DNA of 57,802 nt from Microcystis viridis FACHB-1342 (GCF_014698335.1 NZ_JACJSV010000021.1:1-57802), one strand, 5' to 3'; shown: positions 1 to 10,439, counted from the stretch's first letter. Translations and numbers: made by a program. Notes: a model not told the origin generated them from the letters alone.

Positions 1-1
1 C

Positions 2-115
2 TATAATCAGATGGCCTCTCTGATGAAAAAGACAGAACAGTATCAAGCTTTACCCGCTAAAGTTTCCCAACAAGTTTTAAGAGGATTAGACCGGAACTGG
101 CCATCATTTTTTGCC
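2..115 (+). pseudogene. TnpB (IS200/IS605 OrfB) N-terminal remnant
   Basis: The frame open from the window edge reads like the N-terminal region of an IS605-family TnpB: a 'YQALPAKVSQQVL' segment followed by 'GLDRNW.SFF', typical of cyanobacterial TnpB proteins. The similarity stops near base 115, and what follows belongs to a different gene in another frame. The start of the gene lies outside the window or is lost. No TnpB catalytic core is present here. Family assignment is from memory of TnpB N-termini. Confidence 0.6.
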
Positions 116-146
116 GATTCATCATTTGACTATACTTTTACTAACT

Positions 147-272
147 ATCTTTCAACACGAATACGATCATCTGGAAGGAATCCTCTTTCTCGATCGCCTT
201 GCTTCTCCGGCGGATTTATACTCGGAGGAAGAATACCAAAAAATCAGTAATATTGCTGAATATAAGCGATAA
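147..272 (+). pseudogene. def: Peptide deformylase C-terminal remnant
   Basis: This frame reads IFQHEYDHLEGILFLDRLA and continues about 20 codons to a TAA stop. QHEYDHLEG is the HExDH metal-binding motif of peptide deformylase, which removes the formyl group from nascent proteins. The rest of the enzyme is missing: upstream sequence in this frame is not deformylase-like, and the preceding bases belong to a TnpB remnant. The gene therefore appears to have been cut by an IS605-type element or a deletion. It has no start codon of its own and should be non-functional unless expressed as a fusion. Confidence 0.6.
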
Positions 273-378
273 AATCGCAAAATATCTCTACATCTTCAAA
301 ATAAGTTAAATAGCTTAACGGGACTATCTTTATCTGGCGACAAAATTTTTGTTGGTAAATCTAAATTTTTTGTTAAAA

Positions 379-393
379 TGATAACGATTATCA
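379..393 (+). promoter_or_regulatory. Fur/Zur-family operator (7-1-7 palindrome)
   Basis: TGATAACGATTATCA matches the 7-1-7 consensus TGATAATnATTATCA of Fur-superfamily regulators at 14 of 15 positions. With flanking bases it forms 8-bp arms (AATGATAA/TTATCATT) around a 3-base centre. It lies about 310 bases upstream of the GTP cyclohydrolase I start, with no gene in between. Fur and Zur sites in cyanobacteria are hard to tell apart; folE being a zinc enzyme favours Zur. This is inference. Confidence 0.55.
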
Positions 394-482
394 TTCTAGG
401 AGAACTACCCTAACAAACAAACAAATGAACTACTTGACAAAATAAATTAATTATGCAGTAGAACTCTGCCCTCAATTAACTA

Positions 483-639
483 GGGAGATACTCAAGACTT
501 TTTCGGTGACTAGGAAAATCAATTTTTCCAAGTTTCCGCACCGGAGATAACCCCAAAGACGAGGAAATAAACCGATAGCTTTCATTAGTTATCGTCTAGA
601 TGCCCAGAAAAATAAATACTCTAGCAAAGGGTATTTATT
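483..639 (+). other. Hairpin-rich leader upstream of folE
   Basis: No gene is visible between the Fur/Zur-like box and folE. The stretch contains several short inverted repeats. CGGTG near 505 could pair with CACCG near 540 around an inner GGAAAA/TTTTTCC hairpin. CGATA and TATCG pair near 570-595. AATAAATAC (611-619) and GTATTTATT (631-639) are perfect arms. I do not recognise a known riboswitch. It may be a structured 5' untranslated region or a small RNA. Confidence 0.3.
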
Positions 640-701
640 AACATTGGTAAAATCAGAAAACTCGGCCGATCAATTAACTATTGGAGTCCATAAAAATATC
701 T

Positions 702-1358
702 ATGACCTTAGCTAAGTCCAAAGCAATTTTCGACAATGATGACTACAATCACTTTCCCGAAGTGATTACCGAACCTAAATCGCCGGTATCGGAAGCCGAG
801 ATGATGCAAGCGGTAAGAACACTGCTGTTAGGATTAGGAGAAGATCCCGATCGCGAAGGTTTACGAGACACTCCTAAACGAGTAGTAAAAGCCCTAAAAT
901 TTCTCACTTCTGGTTATCAGCAATCCCTGGATGAATTGCTGAATGGGGCAGTTTTTCACGAGGATGCTAACGAGATGGTTTTAATCCGAGACATCGATAT
1001 TTTTAGCTCCTGTGAACACCATATTTTACCAATTATCGGCCGCGCTCATGTTGCCTATATTCCTAACGGGAAAGTGATCGGTTTATCGAAAATTGCCCGC
1101 ATCTGTGAAATGTACGCCAGACGACTGCAAGTACAGGAACGTTTAACCGCACAAATTGCCGATGCTTTGCAGGGATTACTGCAACCTCAAGGGGTAGCTG
1201 TGGTGATTGAAGCGACTCATATGTGTATGGTAATGCGCGGGGTTGAAAAACCCGGTTCTTGGACTTCTACGAGTGCCGTGCGCGGTATTTTTGCCGATTC
1301 TGCTAAGACTCGTCAAGAGTTTATGAGTTTGATTCGTCATAGTCCCGATTTTCACTAA
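702..1358 (+). CDS. folE: GTP cyclohydrolase I
   Basis: Converts GTP to 7,8-dihydroneopterin triphosphate, the first step of tetrahydrofolate and pterin synthesis, in the cytoplasm. The 218-residue product has the zinc site of the family: Cys104 and His107 in 'SSCEHH' and Cys175 in 'HMCMVMRG', plus the '[14 protein letters not shown]' segment. The frame also opens at a TTG (681), but ATG 702 is preferred, with GGAG at 683-686 as a rather distant ribosome site. A Fur/Zur-like box lies upstream and a clear terminator follows, so the gene is probably monocistronic. If the box is a Zur site, this may be a copy induced on zinc starvation. Confidence 0.95.
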   Translation: MTLAKSKAIFDNDDYNHFPEVITEPKSPVSEAEMMQAVRTLLLGLGEDPDREGLRDTPKRVVKALKFLTSGYQQSLDELLNGAVFHEDANEMVLIRDIDIFSSCEHHILPIIGRAHVAYIPNGKVIGLSKIARICEMYARRLQVQERLTAQIADALQGLLQPQGVAVVIEATHMCMVMRGVEKPGSWTSTSAVRGIFADSAKTRQEFMSLIRHSPDFH

Positions 1359-1366
1359 TTAGTCAG

Positions 1367-1406
1367 GGGGATTGGGATTATTTTATCGTCCTATCCCCAG
1401 TTTTTT
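1367..1406 (+). terminator. Rho-independent terminator after folE
   Basis: GGGGAT (1367-1372) and ATCCCC (1393-1398) form a GC-rich stem followed by AG and six T residues. It lies directly downstream of the folE stop codon and should separate folE from hemB transcription. Confidence 0.6.
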
Positions 1407-1462
1407 CCTAGGTAAAAAACCAGAGCAAAACCAGCTATTTACTGTTTACTTTTTATTTTTAA

Positions 1463-3060
<1,598 letters not shown>

Positions 3061-3137
3061 GAGCAGAAGCTTGATTCCGGTTAGTCTCTAATTAGCTTAA
3101 ACTAATAAGCAGCAAGAGCAAAAATACCCCTTTTCCC

Positions 3138-5216
3138 ATGGCTAATCATCTGGCTGCATCCGAAAGTCTTTACCTGCGAAAACACGCCGAAAACCCGATC
3201 GATTGGTGGTATTGGTGTGACAGCGCCCTAGAAATTGCCGGGAGAGAAGATAAACCGATCTTTCTGTCGATCGGTTATTCTAGCTGTCATTGGTGTACGG
3301 TTATGGAAGGAGAAGCGTTTTCCGATCGGGCCATTGCCGATTATCTCAATCAGTATTTTTTGCCGATCAAAGTTGATCGGGAGGAAAGACCGGACATCGA
3401 TAGTATCTATATGCAAGCATTGCAGATGATGGTCGGTCAAGGGGGTTGGCCGCTGAATGTCTTCCTAACACCGGATAGTTTAATTCCCTTCTATGGTGGC
3501 ACCTATTTTCCCGTGCAACCGCGCTTTAACCGGCCCGGTTTTCTGCAAGTGTTGCAATCGGTACGTCGCTATTATGACGAAGAAAAGGAGAAATTAAGCA
3601 AATTCACGGCCGAAATGCTGGGCGCGCTGCGTCAATCGGCTATTTTACCCCGAGCAGAGACCAATTTAGCCGCTCCTTCCCTTTTAGCCACAGGAATCGA
3701 GACAAATACTGCGGTGATTCAGGTTAATCCCAATAACTACGGTCGGCCCAGTTTTCCGATGATTCCCTATGCTAATCTGGCTTTGCAGGGTAGTCGCTTT
3801 GGTGACGATTTTGAGGATTCCCTCCGGCAAGCAGCCTATCAACGGGGGGAAGATCTGGCCCTGGGGGGAATCTATGACCATGTGGGGGGAGGATTCCATC
3901 GTTATACGGTGGATTCGACGTGGACAGTTCCCCATTTTGAAAAAATGCTCTACGATAACGGGCAAATTGTCGAATATTTAGCCAATTTGTGGAGTGCGGG
4001 TGATCAAGAGGCGGCCTTTGAGAGAGGGATTAAAGGCACGGTTAACTGGCTAAAACGGGAAATGACCGCCCCAGAAGGTTATTTTTATGCGGCCCAAGAT
4101 GCCGATAGTTTTGAGAAGGCCACGGATGGGGAACCGGAGGAAGGGGCCTTTTATGTCTGGTCGGATTTAGAGTTAAGGGATTATCTCTCGACCGAGGAAT
4201 TGGGGCTGCTGCAGGCTAATTTTACCGTTACTGCCGAGGGGAATTTTGAGGGTCGTAATGTGCTGCAACGTCGGCAAGGGGGAGAATTAGGGAAGGAGAT
4301 AGAAAATCTGCTCGATAAGTTATTTATTCGGCGTTATGGCAGTTCTCAAGCCCAATTAGCTCTTTTTCCCCCGGCCAGAGACAATCAAGAGGCGAAAACC
4401 GTCTCTTGGCCGGGACGCATTCCGGCGGTAACAGATACGAAAATGATCGTCGCTTGGAATAGTTTGATGATTTCCGGTTTAGCCCGGGCCTTTGCCGTCT
4501 TTAGCGAACCTTTGTACTGGCAAATGGCTACGGTCGCGGCCGAGTTTATTCTCCAGCATCAATGGTTAGATGGACGTTTTCAGCGCTTGAATTATCAGGG
4601 TCAGGCCTCGGTTTTGGCCCAATCGGAGGATTTTGCCTATTTTATTAAGGCTTTGCTGGACCTGCAAACCGCTAAACCCCAAGAAACTGGCTGGTTAGAG
4701 GCGGCTATCGATCTACAGGGGGAATTCGATCGCTGGTTTTGGTCCGAGGATGAGGGGGGATATTTTAATACTGCTTCTGATCATAGTCTCGATCTGATCG
4801 TGCGGGAACGAGGTTATACGGATAATGCCACCCCTTCAGCCAACGGAATTGCGATCGCTAATTTAGTTCGTCTGTCGCGATTGACGGAAAATCTAGAATA
4901 TCTCGATCGGGCCGAAAAGGCCTTGCAATCTTTTAGTACCATCCTAGAACAGTCCCCCACCGCTTGCCCCAGTTTATTTGTTGCCCTCGATCACTATCGT
5001 CACGGGTTCTGTCTGCGCGCCCCGGAAAGCTCGATCGAACGGCTGTTAGGTCGCTATTTGCCCACTGCGGTGTATCGAGTCGATGACAGTTTGCCCCCTA
5101 GCACATTTGGGTTAATTTGTCAAGGGTTATGCTGCCTTGAACCGGCGGAAAATTTAGAACAGTTAGACCGACAAATTGCCGGGGTGATGGCGGGTCCGTC
5201 AATACTGCTCGGTTAG
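3138..5216 (+). CDS. DUF255 thioredoxin-domain protein (YyaL/SPATA20 family)
   Basis: The 692-residue protein matches the YyaL/spermatogenesis-associated protein 20 family. An N-terminal thioredoxin-like domain contains 'SIGYSSCHWCTVMEGEAF' with a CHWC redox motif, followed by 'VDREERPDID' and 'GGWPLNVFLTP'. The rest resembles an alpha/alpha six-barrel, as in glycan epimerases or cellulases ('GGIYDHVGGGFHRY', 'PHFEKMLYDN'). The cellular role of the family is not established. The start ATG lies just after the divergent promoter region shared with the CpeT-like gene. Length and conserved blocks are complete. Confidence 0.85.
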   Translation: MANHLAASESLYLRKHAENPIDWWYWCDSALEIAGREDKPIFLSIGYSSCHWCTVMEGEAFSDRAIADYLNQYFLPIKVDREERPDIDSIYMQALQMMVGQGGWPLNVFLTPDSLIPFYGGTYFPVQPRFNRPGFLQVLQSVRRYYDEEKEKLSKFTAEMLGALRQSAILPRAETNLAAPSLLATGIETNTAVIQVNPNNYGRPSFPMIPYANLALQGSRFGDDFEDSLRQAAYQRGEDLALGGIYDHVGGGFHRYTVDSTWTVPHFEKMLYDNGQIVEYLANLWSAGDQEAAFERGIKGTVNWLKREMTAPEGYFYAAQDADSFEKATDGEPEEGAFYVWSDLELRDYLSTEELGLLQANFTVTAEGNFEGRNVLQRRQGGELGKEIENLLDKLFIRRYGSSQAQLALFPPARDNQEAKTVSWPGRIPAVTDTKMIVAWNSLMISGLARAFAVFSEPLYWQMATVAAEFILQHQWLDGRFQRLNYQGQASVLAQSEDFAYFIKALLDLQTAKPQETGWLEAAIDLQGEFDRWFWSEDEGGYFNTASDHSLDLIVRERGYTDNATPSANGIAIANLVRLSRLTENLEYLDRAEKALQSFSTILEQSPTACPSLFVALDHYRHGFCLRAPESSIERLLGRYLPTAVYRVDDSLPPSTFGLICQGLCCLEPAENLEQLDRQIAGVMAGPSILLG

Positions 5217-5370
5217 GGATTTTTTCTCTCTGCATCTGGTTATTAAAAACTGATTATCTATTGCCCCTGTTGCCTTTTGCCTGTCCTTATAAGTAGCCTA
5301 TACTCAACGGATTTAGTATTAGTAGTGTGATTGCTCTAAAATAAGGTCATCGCCTGATCAGTATATAGCA

Positions 5371-6009
5371 ATGACCTTAATCGCTGTCATCGATTATGAC
5401 ATGGGAAATCTGCACTCTGCCTGTAAAGGACTGGAAACCGTGGGTGCAGTGCCGAAAATTACCGATTCTCCCCTCGATCTCGAAAAAGCTGACGCTATTG
5501 TCTTACCCGGAGTCGGTTCTTTTGATCCTGCTGTCCGGCAAATTCGCGCTCGTCATCTTGAAAAACCGATCAAAGCGGCGATCGCTAACGGTAAACCCTT
5601 TCTCGGTATCTGTCTCGGTTTACAAATTCTCTTTGACTCATCAGAGGAAGGACAAGAGGCGGGTTTAGGGGTTATTCCGGGGACAGTGCGCCGTTTTCGC
5701 TCGGAACCGGGCATTACCATTCCCCACATGGGTTGGAATCAATTAGACTTCACCCAGCCGGATCATGCTCTTTGGCAGGGATTACCCCCGCATCCTCACG
5801 TCTATTTTGTCCATTCCTATTATGTTGATCCCCTTGATAGTCATCTAACTGCTGCCACCGTCACCCACGGCAGTCAAACGGTGACGGCAGCGATCGCTCG
5901 TGAGCGTTTGGTAGCGGTGCAGTTTCACCCGGAAAAATCCTCGACTAATGGCTTAAAAATTCTGGCTAACTTTGTTCAGCAGGTGCAAAAATTAGCTTTA
6001 GTCTCCTAA
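5371..6009 (+). CDS. hisH: Imidazole glycerol phosphate synthase, glutaminase subunit
   Basis: HisH hydrolyses glutamine and channels ammonia to HisF, which makes imidazole glycerol phosphate in histidine synthesis. The 212-residue class I amidotransferase shows 'VLPGVGSFDPA', the nucleophile region 'FLGICLGLQILF', 'HPHVYFVHSYYVDP' and the catalytic 'AVQFHPEKSS' near the C terminus. It is alone here, without other his genes, as is usual for scattered cyanobacterial histidine genes. Its 3' end overlaps the convergent livG-type gene by 12 bases. Confidence 0.95.
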   Translation: MTLIAVIDYDMGNLHSACKGLETVGAVPKITDSPLDLEKADAIVLPGVGSFDPAVRQIRARHLEKPIKAAIANGKPFLGICLGLQILFDSSEEGQEAGLGVIPGTVRRFRSEPGITIPHMGWNQLDFTQPDHALWQGLPPHPHVYFVHSYYVDPLDSHLTAATVTHGSQTVTAAIARERLVAVQFHPEKSSTNGLKILANFVQQVQKLALVS

Positions 6010-6750
6010 ATAAGCCTTTAAAACCCGCTCGTTTTTTTGGATTTCACTGGGAATACCATCGGCTAAATTTGTCCCTTCTGCTAATACCCAAATGTGGTGA
6101 CAAAGGGACATAATCACATCCATATTATGCTCGATAATTAAAAAGGTAATTCCCTGACGATTCCATTCGATAATATGGTCGCTGATTTGACCGATTAAAG
6201 TGGGATTAACTCCAGCGGCCGGTTCATCTAATAAAATTAATTTTGGCTCGGTCATTAGCGCTCGGCCAATCTCTAATAATTTACGCTGTCCTCCCGATAA
6301 AGCCCCCGCATAATCGTGCGCTTTTTCCCCTAGACCGATCGAATCTAATATGTCCAAAGCTTTGGCACGATTTTCCTGTTCCTGTTGGCGAATTTTTGCC
6401 CCCTGAAACCAGACTTTGAGAAAATTTTCTCCCGTTTGTCCCGGACTAGCTAAGAGCATATTTTCTAACACCGTTAATCGGGATAATACCCTGGCGACTT
6501 GAAAAGTTCTCACACATCCTTTCAGGGCAATTTGATAGGGAGGCAGCTGATGAATCGGCTGACCATCAAGAAAAACTTCTCCTTTATCCGGGCGAATAAA
6601 ATTAGATAAAAGGTTAAAAAGTGTGGTTTTGCCGGCTCCATTAGGACCGATTAACCCGGTAATGCTGCCCTGCGGCACGTCCAAATAAGCATTATTGACG
6701 GCACGAATGCCTCCAAAACTTTTCGATAATCCTTTGGCAGAAAGTAACAT
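5998..6750 (-). CDS. livG: Branched-chain/neutral amino acid ABC transporter ATPase (LivG type)
   Basis: The 250-residue ATPase has Walker A 'GLIGPNGAGKTTLF', signature 'LSGGQRKLLEIGRAL', Walker B 'LILLDEPAAGVNP' and H-loop 'IIEHNMDVI'. The C terminus 'ERVLKAYLGD' is typical of LivG. In cyanobacteria such proteins energise the N-I neutral amino acid uptake system (NatA type). The permease gene lies just upstream on the same strand, so the two form a transcription unit. The binding protein, second permease and second ATPase are not nearby; in cyanobacteria Nat genes are often scattered. A urea-system ATPase is less likely because no urt genes are adjacent. Confidence 0.85.
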   Translation of the reverse strand: MLLSAKGLSKSFGGIRAVNNAYLDVPQGSITGLIGPNGAGKTTLFNLLSNFIRPDKGEVFLDGQPIHQLPPYQIALKGCVRTFQVARVLSRLTVLENMLLASPGQTGENFLKVWFQGAKIRQQEQENRAKALDILDSIGLGEKAHDYAGALSGGQRKLLEIGRALMTEPKLILLDEPAAGVNPTLIGQISDHIIEWNRQGITFLIIEHNMDVIMSLCHHIWVLAEGTNLADGIPSEIQKNERVLKAYLGD

Positions 6751-6756
6751 ATATAA

Positions 6757-6852
6757 ATTATGAATTATGAATTATGAATTATGAAGTGGGAAGTGTTTTC
6801 AGTGAAGAGTAATCGATGAACTGATAACTGATAACTGATAACTGATAACTGA
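6757..6852. repeat. Two heptameric short tandem repeats (ATGAATT and AACTGAT)
   Basis: The livM-livG gap contains about four copies of ATGAATT (6757-6785) and about five of AACTGAT (6818-6852). Heptameric tandem repeats of this kind are frequent in cyanobacterial intergenic DNA. They separate two genes of one transcription unit and make the leader of livG variable in length. Confidence 0.85.
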
Positions 6853-6854
6853 AA

Positions 6855-7970
6855 TTATTTTCCCAAAGTTAACTCCTCTTTTTTGCCGAGGATACCCTGG
6901 GGTCGCCAGATCATTAAAACCATGAGCAGCAGACCGATAATCATAATCCGTAAAGCCCCTAATTGGCTATCATTAAAAATATCTAATTGGGGTAGAATAA
7001 AGCGAGTCAGGGAATCGTAAGCCCAGAAAATTACTGCTCCTAGTAAGGTGCCGGCATTGCTACCAGAGCCACCGAGAATAATAATAATCCAAGCGTTAAA
7101 AGTCAATAACGGTTCAAAATTAGTCGGGTAAATAGTGGTTAATTGCCATGCTAAAAAAGCCCCGGCTAAACCAGCGATCGCACCGCCTAACATCAAAGAT
7201 TGTAACTTATACCAAAAGACATTTTTTCCCAAGGCCCGGGGAATTTCTTCATCTTCGCGGATAGCTTTGAGGATGCGTCCCCAAGGCGATCGCAAAAGTA
7301 ATTCTAAACCAGTATAAACGAGAGCGAGGAGGACTAAAACTACCACCATCAGCCCCGCTTTGTAATTATAATCATTCAAGGCAATTACGCCGTTTATATA
7401 CAGAAAAAGCAGGATTATCGCCCCTAACAACCCCCAAAAGATTAAAGCTCTCTTTTGCGTCGGTTGATAGCTTTTGCCGCTAATTTGCCCGGCTTCGCGC
7501 CATTGTCGTTGCAGATTGCGCCCCAATTGCCAGAGAGCAAAGATAGCAAGCAGGGTAAACAGGGCAATAATTAATAATTTGACGGGAAAACTGGGATTTA
7601 TATCCAAAGGTAGGGGATAACGTTGTAGTCCGAAACTGCCTTTCGTCAACCAATCCTCGTTAAGCACCAGCAAACGAATTAACTCAGACACCCCGATGGT
7701 GACAATCGCTAGATAATCGGCTCTTAATCTCAGGGTGGAAAAACCGATGGCTAATCCCAACAATGCCCCTAGGAGCGCCCCGACAATGGCGGCAAAAATC
7801 ATCGGTACACCCTGTAAAGTTAATAAAACCGTGGCATAAGCCCCTAAAGTGGCAAAAGCAACGTGACCAAAGTTAATTAAGCCAGTAAATCCCCATTGTA
7901 GATTTAAACCGAGGGCAAAAATCGCGTAAATACCCGCCCAAATTGTCAGGGAAACTAAATAATCTGTCAT
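6855..7970 (-). CDS. livM: Branched-chain/neutral amino acid ABC transporter permease (LivM type)
   Basis: The 371-residue integral membrane protein has LivM features: 'LNLQWGFTGLINFGHVAF' in the first quarter and the coupling-loop segment 'SPWGRILKAIREDEEIPRAL' followed by 'GGAIAGLAGAFLA'. About ten hydrophobic helices can be counted. A long inserted loop near residues 145-175, between helices, is more than the usual minimum. It is first in the transcription unit with the LivG-type ATPase and probably works with it as the NatC-type permease of neutral amino acid uptake. Confidence 0.85.
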   Translation of the reverse strand: MTDYLVSLTIWAGIYAIFALGLNLQWGFTGLINFGHVAFATLGAYATVLLTLQGVPMIFAAIVGALLGALLGLAIGFSTLRLRADYLAIVTIGVSELIRLLVLNEDWLTKGSFGLQRYPLPLDINPSFPVKLLIIALFTLLAIFALWQLGRNLQRQWREAGQISGKSYQPTQKRALIFWGLLGAIILLFLYINGVIALNDYNYKAGLMVVVLVLLALVYTGLELLLRSPWGRILKAIREDEEIPRALGKNVFWYKLQSLMLGGAIAGLAGAFLAWQLTTIYPTNFEPLLTFNAWIIIILGGSGSNAGTLLGAVIFWAYDSLTRFILPQLDIFNDSQLGALRIMIIGLLLMVLMIWRPQGILGKKEELTLGK

Positions 7971-8184
7971 CTTAAGTAAAAAGTAAAAAAGGGGTTGGGG
8001 GAGTGGGGGAGTGCCGGAGTTGGGGAGAAAAAAGCTGAAAACTCACATCTGATTACTGAAAAGGCTGATTGCTAACTGCTAGTATAATATCAGTTAAAAT
8101 GGCCTCTGTAGCTTGATGGACAATTGTGACGAGCGGAGGGTGCTAGGCTATTAATAACGAAAAAACCTTGTCCTGTTGATTTCT

Positions 8185-8841
8185 ATGCCTCTTTTGATTC
8201 TAATTGCCGATGATGACCCCGGTATCCGCCTAGCGGTCAAAGATTATTTAGAATTAGCAGGTTATAGTGTGGTAGCGGCGAGTAATGGTTTGGAAGCTTT
8301 GAATTTATTGGATACCTATCATCCCCATCTTTTGGTATCGGATATCAAAATGCCGCGTTTAGACGGTTATTCTTTGGTGACTAAGGTGCGGCAACAGCCA
8401 GAATTTAGGTTATTACCAGTAATTTTTTTAACCGAAAGAGGGTCAACGGAGGAAAGAATCCGCGGTTATCAAGTGGGTTGTGATATCTATCTTCCTAAAC
8501 CTTTTGAGATGGAGGAATTAAAAGCAGTTATTCGCAATCTTTTAGAGCGATCGCAAATGGTGCAAAGTGAACGTCAATATCAGAAATTAAAACCAGAAGA
8601 AAGTCCCAAAACTAGGGATGTTTTAACTTCTTCTTTACAGGACGATTTTAAGTTAACTAATCGCGAGCGGGAAGTGTTAGAACATTTAGCCCGGGGACTT
8701 TCTAATAGTGAAATTGGGCAAAAACTGCATCTTAGTTCTCGCACGATCGAAAAATATGTTAGTAGTTTACTCAGAAAAACAATTACTAACAATCGCGCCG
8801 AACTGGTTCGTTTTTCCCTTGAACATAGATTAATCGATTAG
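8185..8841 (+). CDS. Response regulator, REC plus LuxR-type HTH (Ycf29/Rre1-like)
   Basis: The 218-residue protein has an N-terminal receiver domain with the acidic pair in 'LIADDDPG', the phospho-acceptor Asp in 'LLVSDIKMPRLDGY' and the lysine in 'YLPKPFEMEEL'. A C-terminal LuxR-type helix-turn-helix follows ('LTNREREVLEHLARGLSNSE', 'LSSRTIEKYVSSLLRK'). The combination and C-terminal wording resemble plastid Ycf29 and cyanobacterial Rre1, a stress-responsive regulator. ATG 8185 is preferred over the in-frame TTG at 8176. No histidine kinase gene is adjacent. The domain call is firm; the Rre1 orthology is moderate. Confidence 0.85.
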   Translation: MPLLILIADDDPGIRLAVKDYLELAGYSVVAASNGLEALNLLDTYHPHLLVSDIKMPRLDGYSLVTKVRQQPEFRLLPVIFLTERGSTEERIRGYQVGCDIYLPKPFEMEELKAVIRNLLERSQMVQSERQYQKLKPEESPKTRDVLTSSLQDDFKLTNREREVLEHLARGLSNSEIGQKLHLSSRTIEKYVSSLLRKTITNNRAELVRFSLEHRLID

Positions 8842-8855
8842 CTGAAAGAAAAAAC

Positions 8856-9329
8856 TTAAATTTTGTTTTTTACTTCCTCCAAAAGACTGCCACAGGAGTC
8901 TAAAAGTAGCTCGATTACGCGGTCAAAACCTTCACGACCACCGTAGTAGGGATCGGGAACTTCTTTTTCTGGGTGATAACGAGCATAGTCACACATTAAC
9001 TTGATCTTTTCTTGATATTTTCCTGTCCGATCTAGGGATAAAATATCTTGATAATTGGCTTTATCCATGGCTAGGATTAGATCAAAATTCTCGAAATCCT
9101 CGCGGGTAAATTGTCTAGCTGTCCCTTGCAGAGGAATACCGCGTTTTTTAGCCGCCGTATTCATGCGAGAATCGGGAGGAGAACCGATATGATAACCCGC
9201 AGTCCCCGCAGAATCACAGAGGATTTTATTGCCTAATCCTTCTTGTTCAATCAGATAAGTCATGATATTCTCGGCAGCGGGAGAACGACAGATATTTCCT
9301 AAACAGACAAAGAGTAGTTTATAGGGCAT
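8856..9329 (-). CDS. Low-molecular-weight protein-tyrosine phosphatase
   Basis: Dephosphorylates phosphotyrosine via a cysteinyl-phosphate intermediate. The P-loop 'CLGNICRSPAAE' lies at the very N terminus and the general-acid Asp is in 'VPDPYYGG' near the C terminus. The chosen start gives 157 residues, the usual family size, beginning 'MPYKLLFVCLGNICRS'. The frame extends upstream to ATG 9383, which overlaps the stop of the preceding small gene, so translational coupling from 9383 or 9374 with an 18-residue extension is possible. Such phosphatases often act on exopolysaccharide tyrosine kinases or photosynthetic proteins; no partner is adjacent. Confidence 0.9.
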   Translation of the reverse strand: MPYKLLFVCLGNICRSPAAENIMTYLIEQEGLGNKILCDSAGTAGYHIGSPPDSRMNTAAKKRGIPLQGTARQFTREDFENFDLILAMDKANYQDILSLDRTGKYQEKIKLMCDYARYHPEKEVPDPYYGGREGFDRVIELLLDSCGSLLEEVKNKI

Positions 9330-9376
9330 AAATTGACTGGTAGAATCATCACTAAATTGCCAATTATAGGGCATTT

Positions 9377-9670
9377 CTAACATCCCGATAAAGATTTATC
9401 CTCAAAAAACTCCTCGCTGTCCATTAACCTAATTTTGGCTAATCCCAAGCTTTCTAAATAATCTTGCCACCCTTGGGGAGTATCTTCGATCGCTAATAAT
9501 CCTAATATCCTAGCTACGTCTGCTACCCAGGGTAGGGTATGAATTCTATAACCCTGCCAGTTTACCTCTAAGGATAACCAAGCGGGAATCTCTTGGGGGT
9601 TAAATTGTTGGGAGGCAAGATAATCAGCTTGAAAGCAGTAAATCCGAGGTGGTTTTTGACTCTCTAACAA
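9377..9670 (-). CDS. Small conserved-looking protein upstream of the phosphatase gene
   Basis: This 97-residue acidic protein has no motif I recognise. It is rich in Trp, Leu and Glu, with no membrane segment or signal peptide. Its stop codon overlaps an ATG of the downstream phosphatase frame (GATGTTAG), which suggests coupled translation and supports it being real. The function is unknown. Confidence 0.6.
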   Translation of the reverse strand: MLESQKPPRIYCFQADYLASQQFNPQEIPAWLSLEVNWQGYRIHTLPWVADVARILGLLAIEDTPQGWQDYLESLGLAKIRLMDSEEFFEDKSLSGC

Positions 9671-9800
9671 GGTTAAACACTCCTTCTAATCTGGACATTA
9701 ATCTCTTTCCCCATATTTTAGGGGAACCTCAGCATAATTTTTGTTAAATATGAACTTCTCTTGTCAAGAAATAGTTAAGTTTGCTCAAGACAATTTACCC

Positions 9801-10439
9801 TTAATTCTCCCCTAAGCGAGGACGAATAATTAAATAAATTGCCGGACCGATTAGAGGCAAAAGGGAAATTACCGGGAACAGGAAAGGATTTTTTAATCCC
9901 CGTCGGGTTAGATCATCTTGCAGCAAAATTGGACATAATAGGGTTAAAAGACAGAAATCTAAACTCATAACATGAATAAAACGGCTAGTTTGCCACTGAT
10001 ACCAAAAATCAGACCAATTGCCGTTAATTAATCCGTAAGCGATTAAAATTGCCGCAGTAATTAGGGCAATTACTCCTAACCAAGGTGAGTCTAAAAGTTT
10101 AATGACCAGATTTTTTTTGCCAGTAAAATTGCTGTTGGGTTGACGGAGAGTTAGATAGGGTAAAATAGCGAAAGCACCCACGGCAAAGGAGGCAAAAGTA
10201 AAGGGCCACGCGATGATTTTTTGGTCACGACCATCGATAATTAAAAGGCTAGTGTAGATCAGTGGCCAAACTCCCATCAGGTTGAAAAGAGAGATAATTA
10301 ACGGGTTAATATTTTGCCATTTGCCAGTGGAAAGATCGATAATTAAATTCATTGTATCTGGTTGATCGGGGGGTGCTAGTAAAAAAGCGTATAATCCGAA
10401 GCCTAACCAAAGTAAACCGAGAATAATTTTTGTTAACAT
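9801..10439 (-). CDS. Integral membrane protein of unknown function
   Basis: The 212-residue protein has about six hydrophobic helices: an N-terminal one ('IILGLLWLGFGLYAFLLA'), two in the middle, and others near residues 115-135, 160-175 and 185-205. Short polar loops separate them. No catalytic motif is visible. Similar hypothetical membrane proteins occur in cyanobacteria and plant plastids as far as I recall, but I cannot name a family. It stands alone, with a MITE upstream. Confidence 0.6.
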   Translation of the reverse strand: MLTKIILGLLWLGFGLYAFLLAPPDQPDTMNLIIDLSTGKWQNINPLIISLFNLMGVWPLIYTSLLIIDGRDQKIIAWPFTFASFAVGAFAILPYLTLRQPNSNFTGKKNLVIKLLDSPWLGVIALITAAILIAYGLINGNWSDFWYQWQTSRFIHVMSLDFCLLTLLCPILLQDDLTRRGLKNPFLFPVISLLPLIGPAIYLIIRPRLGEN

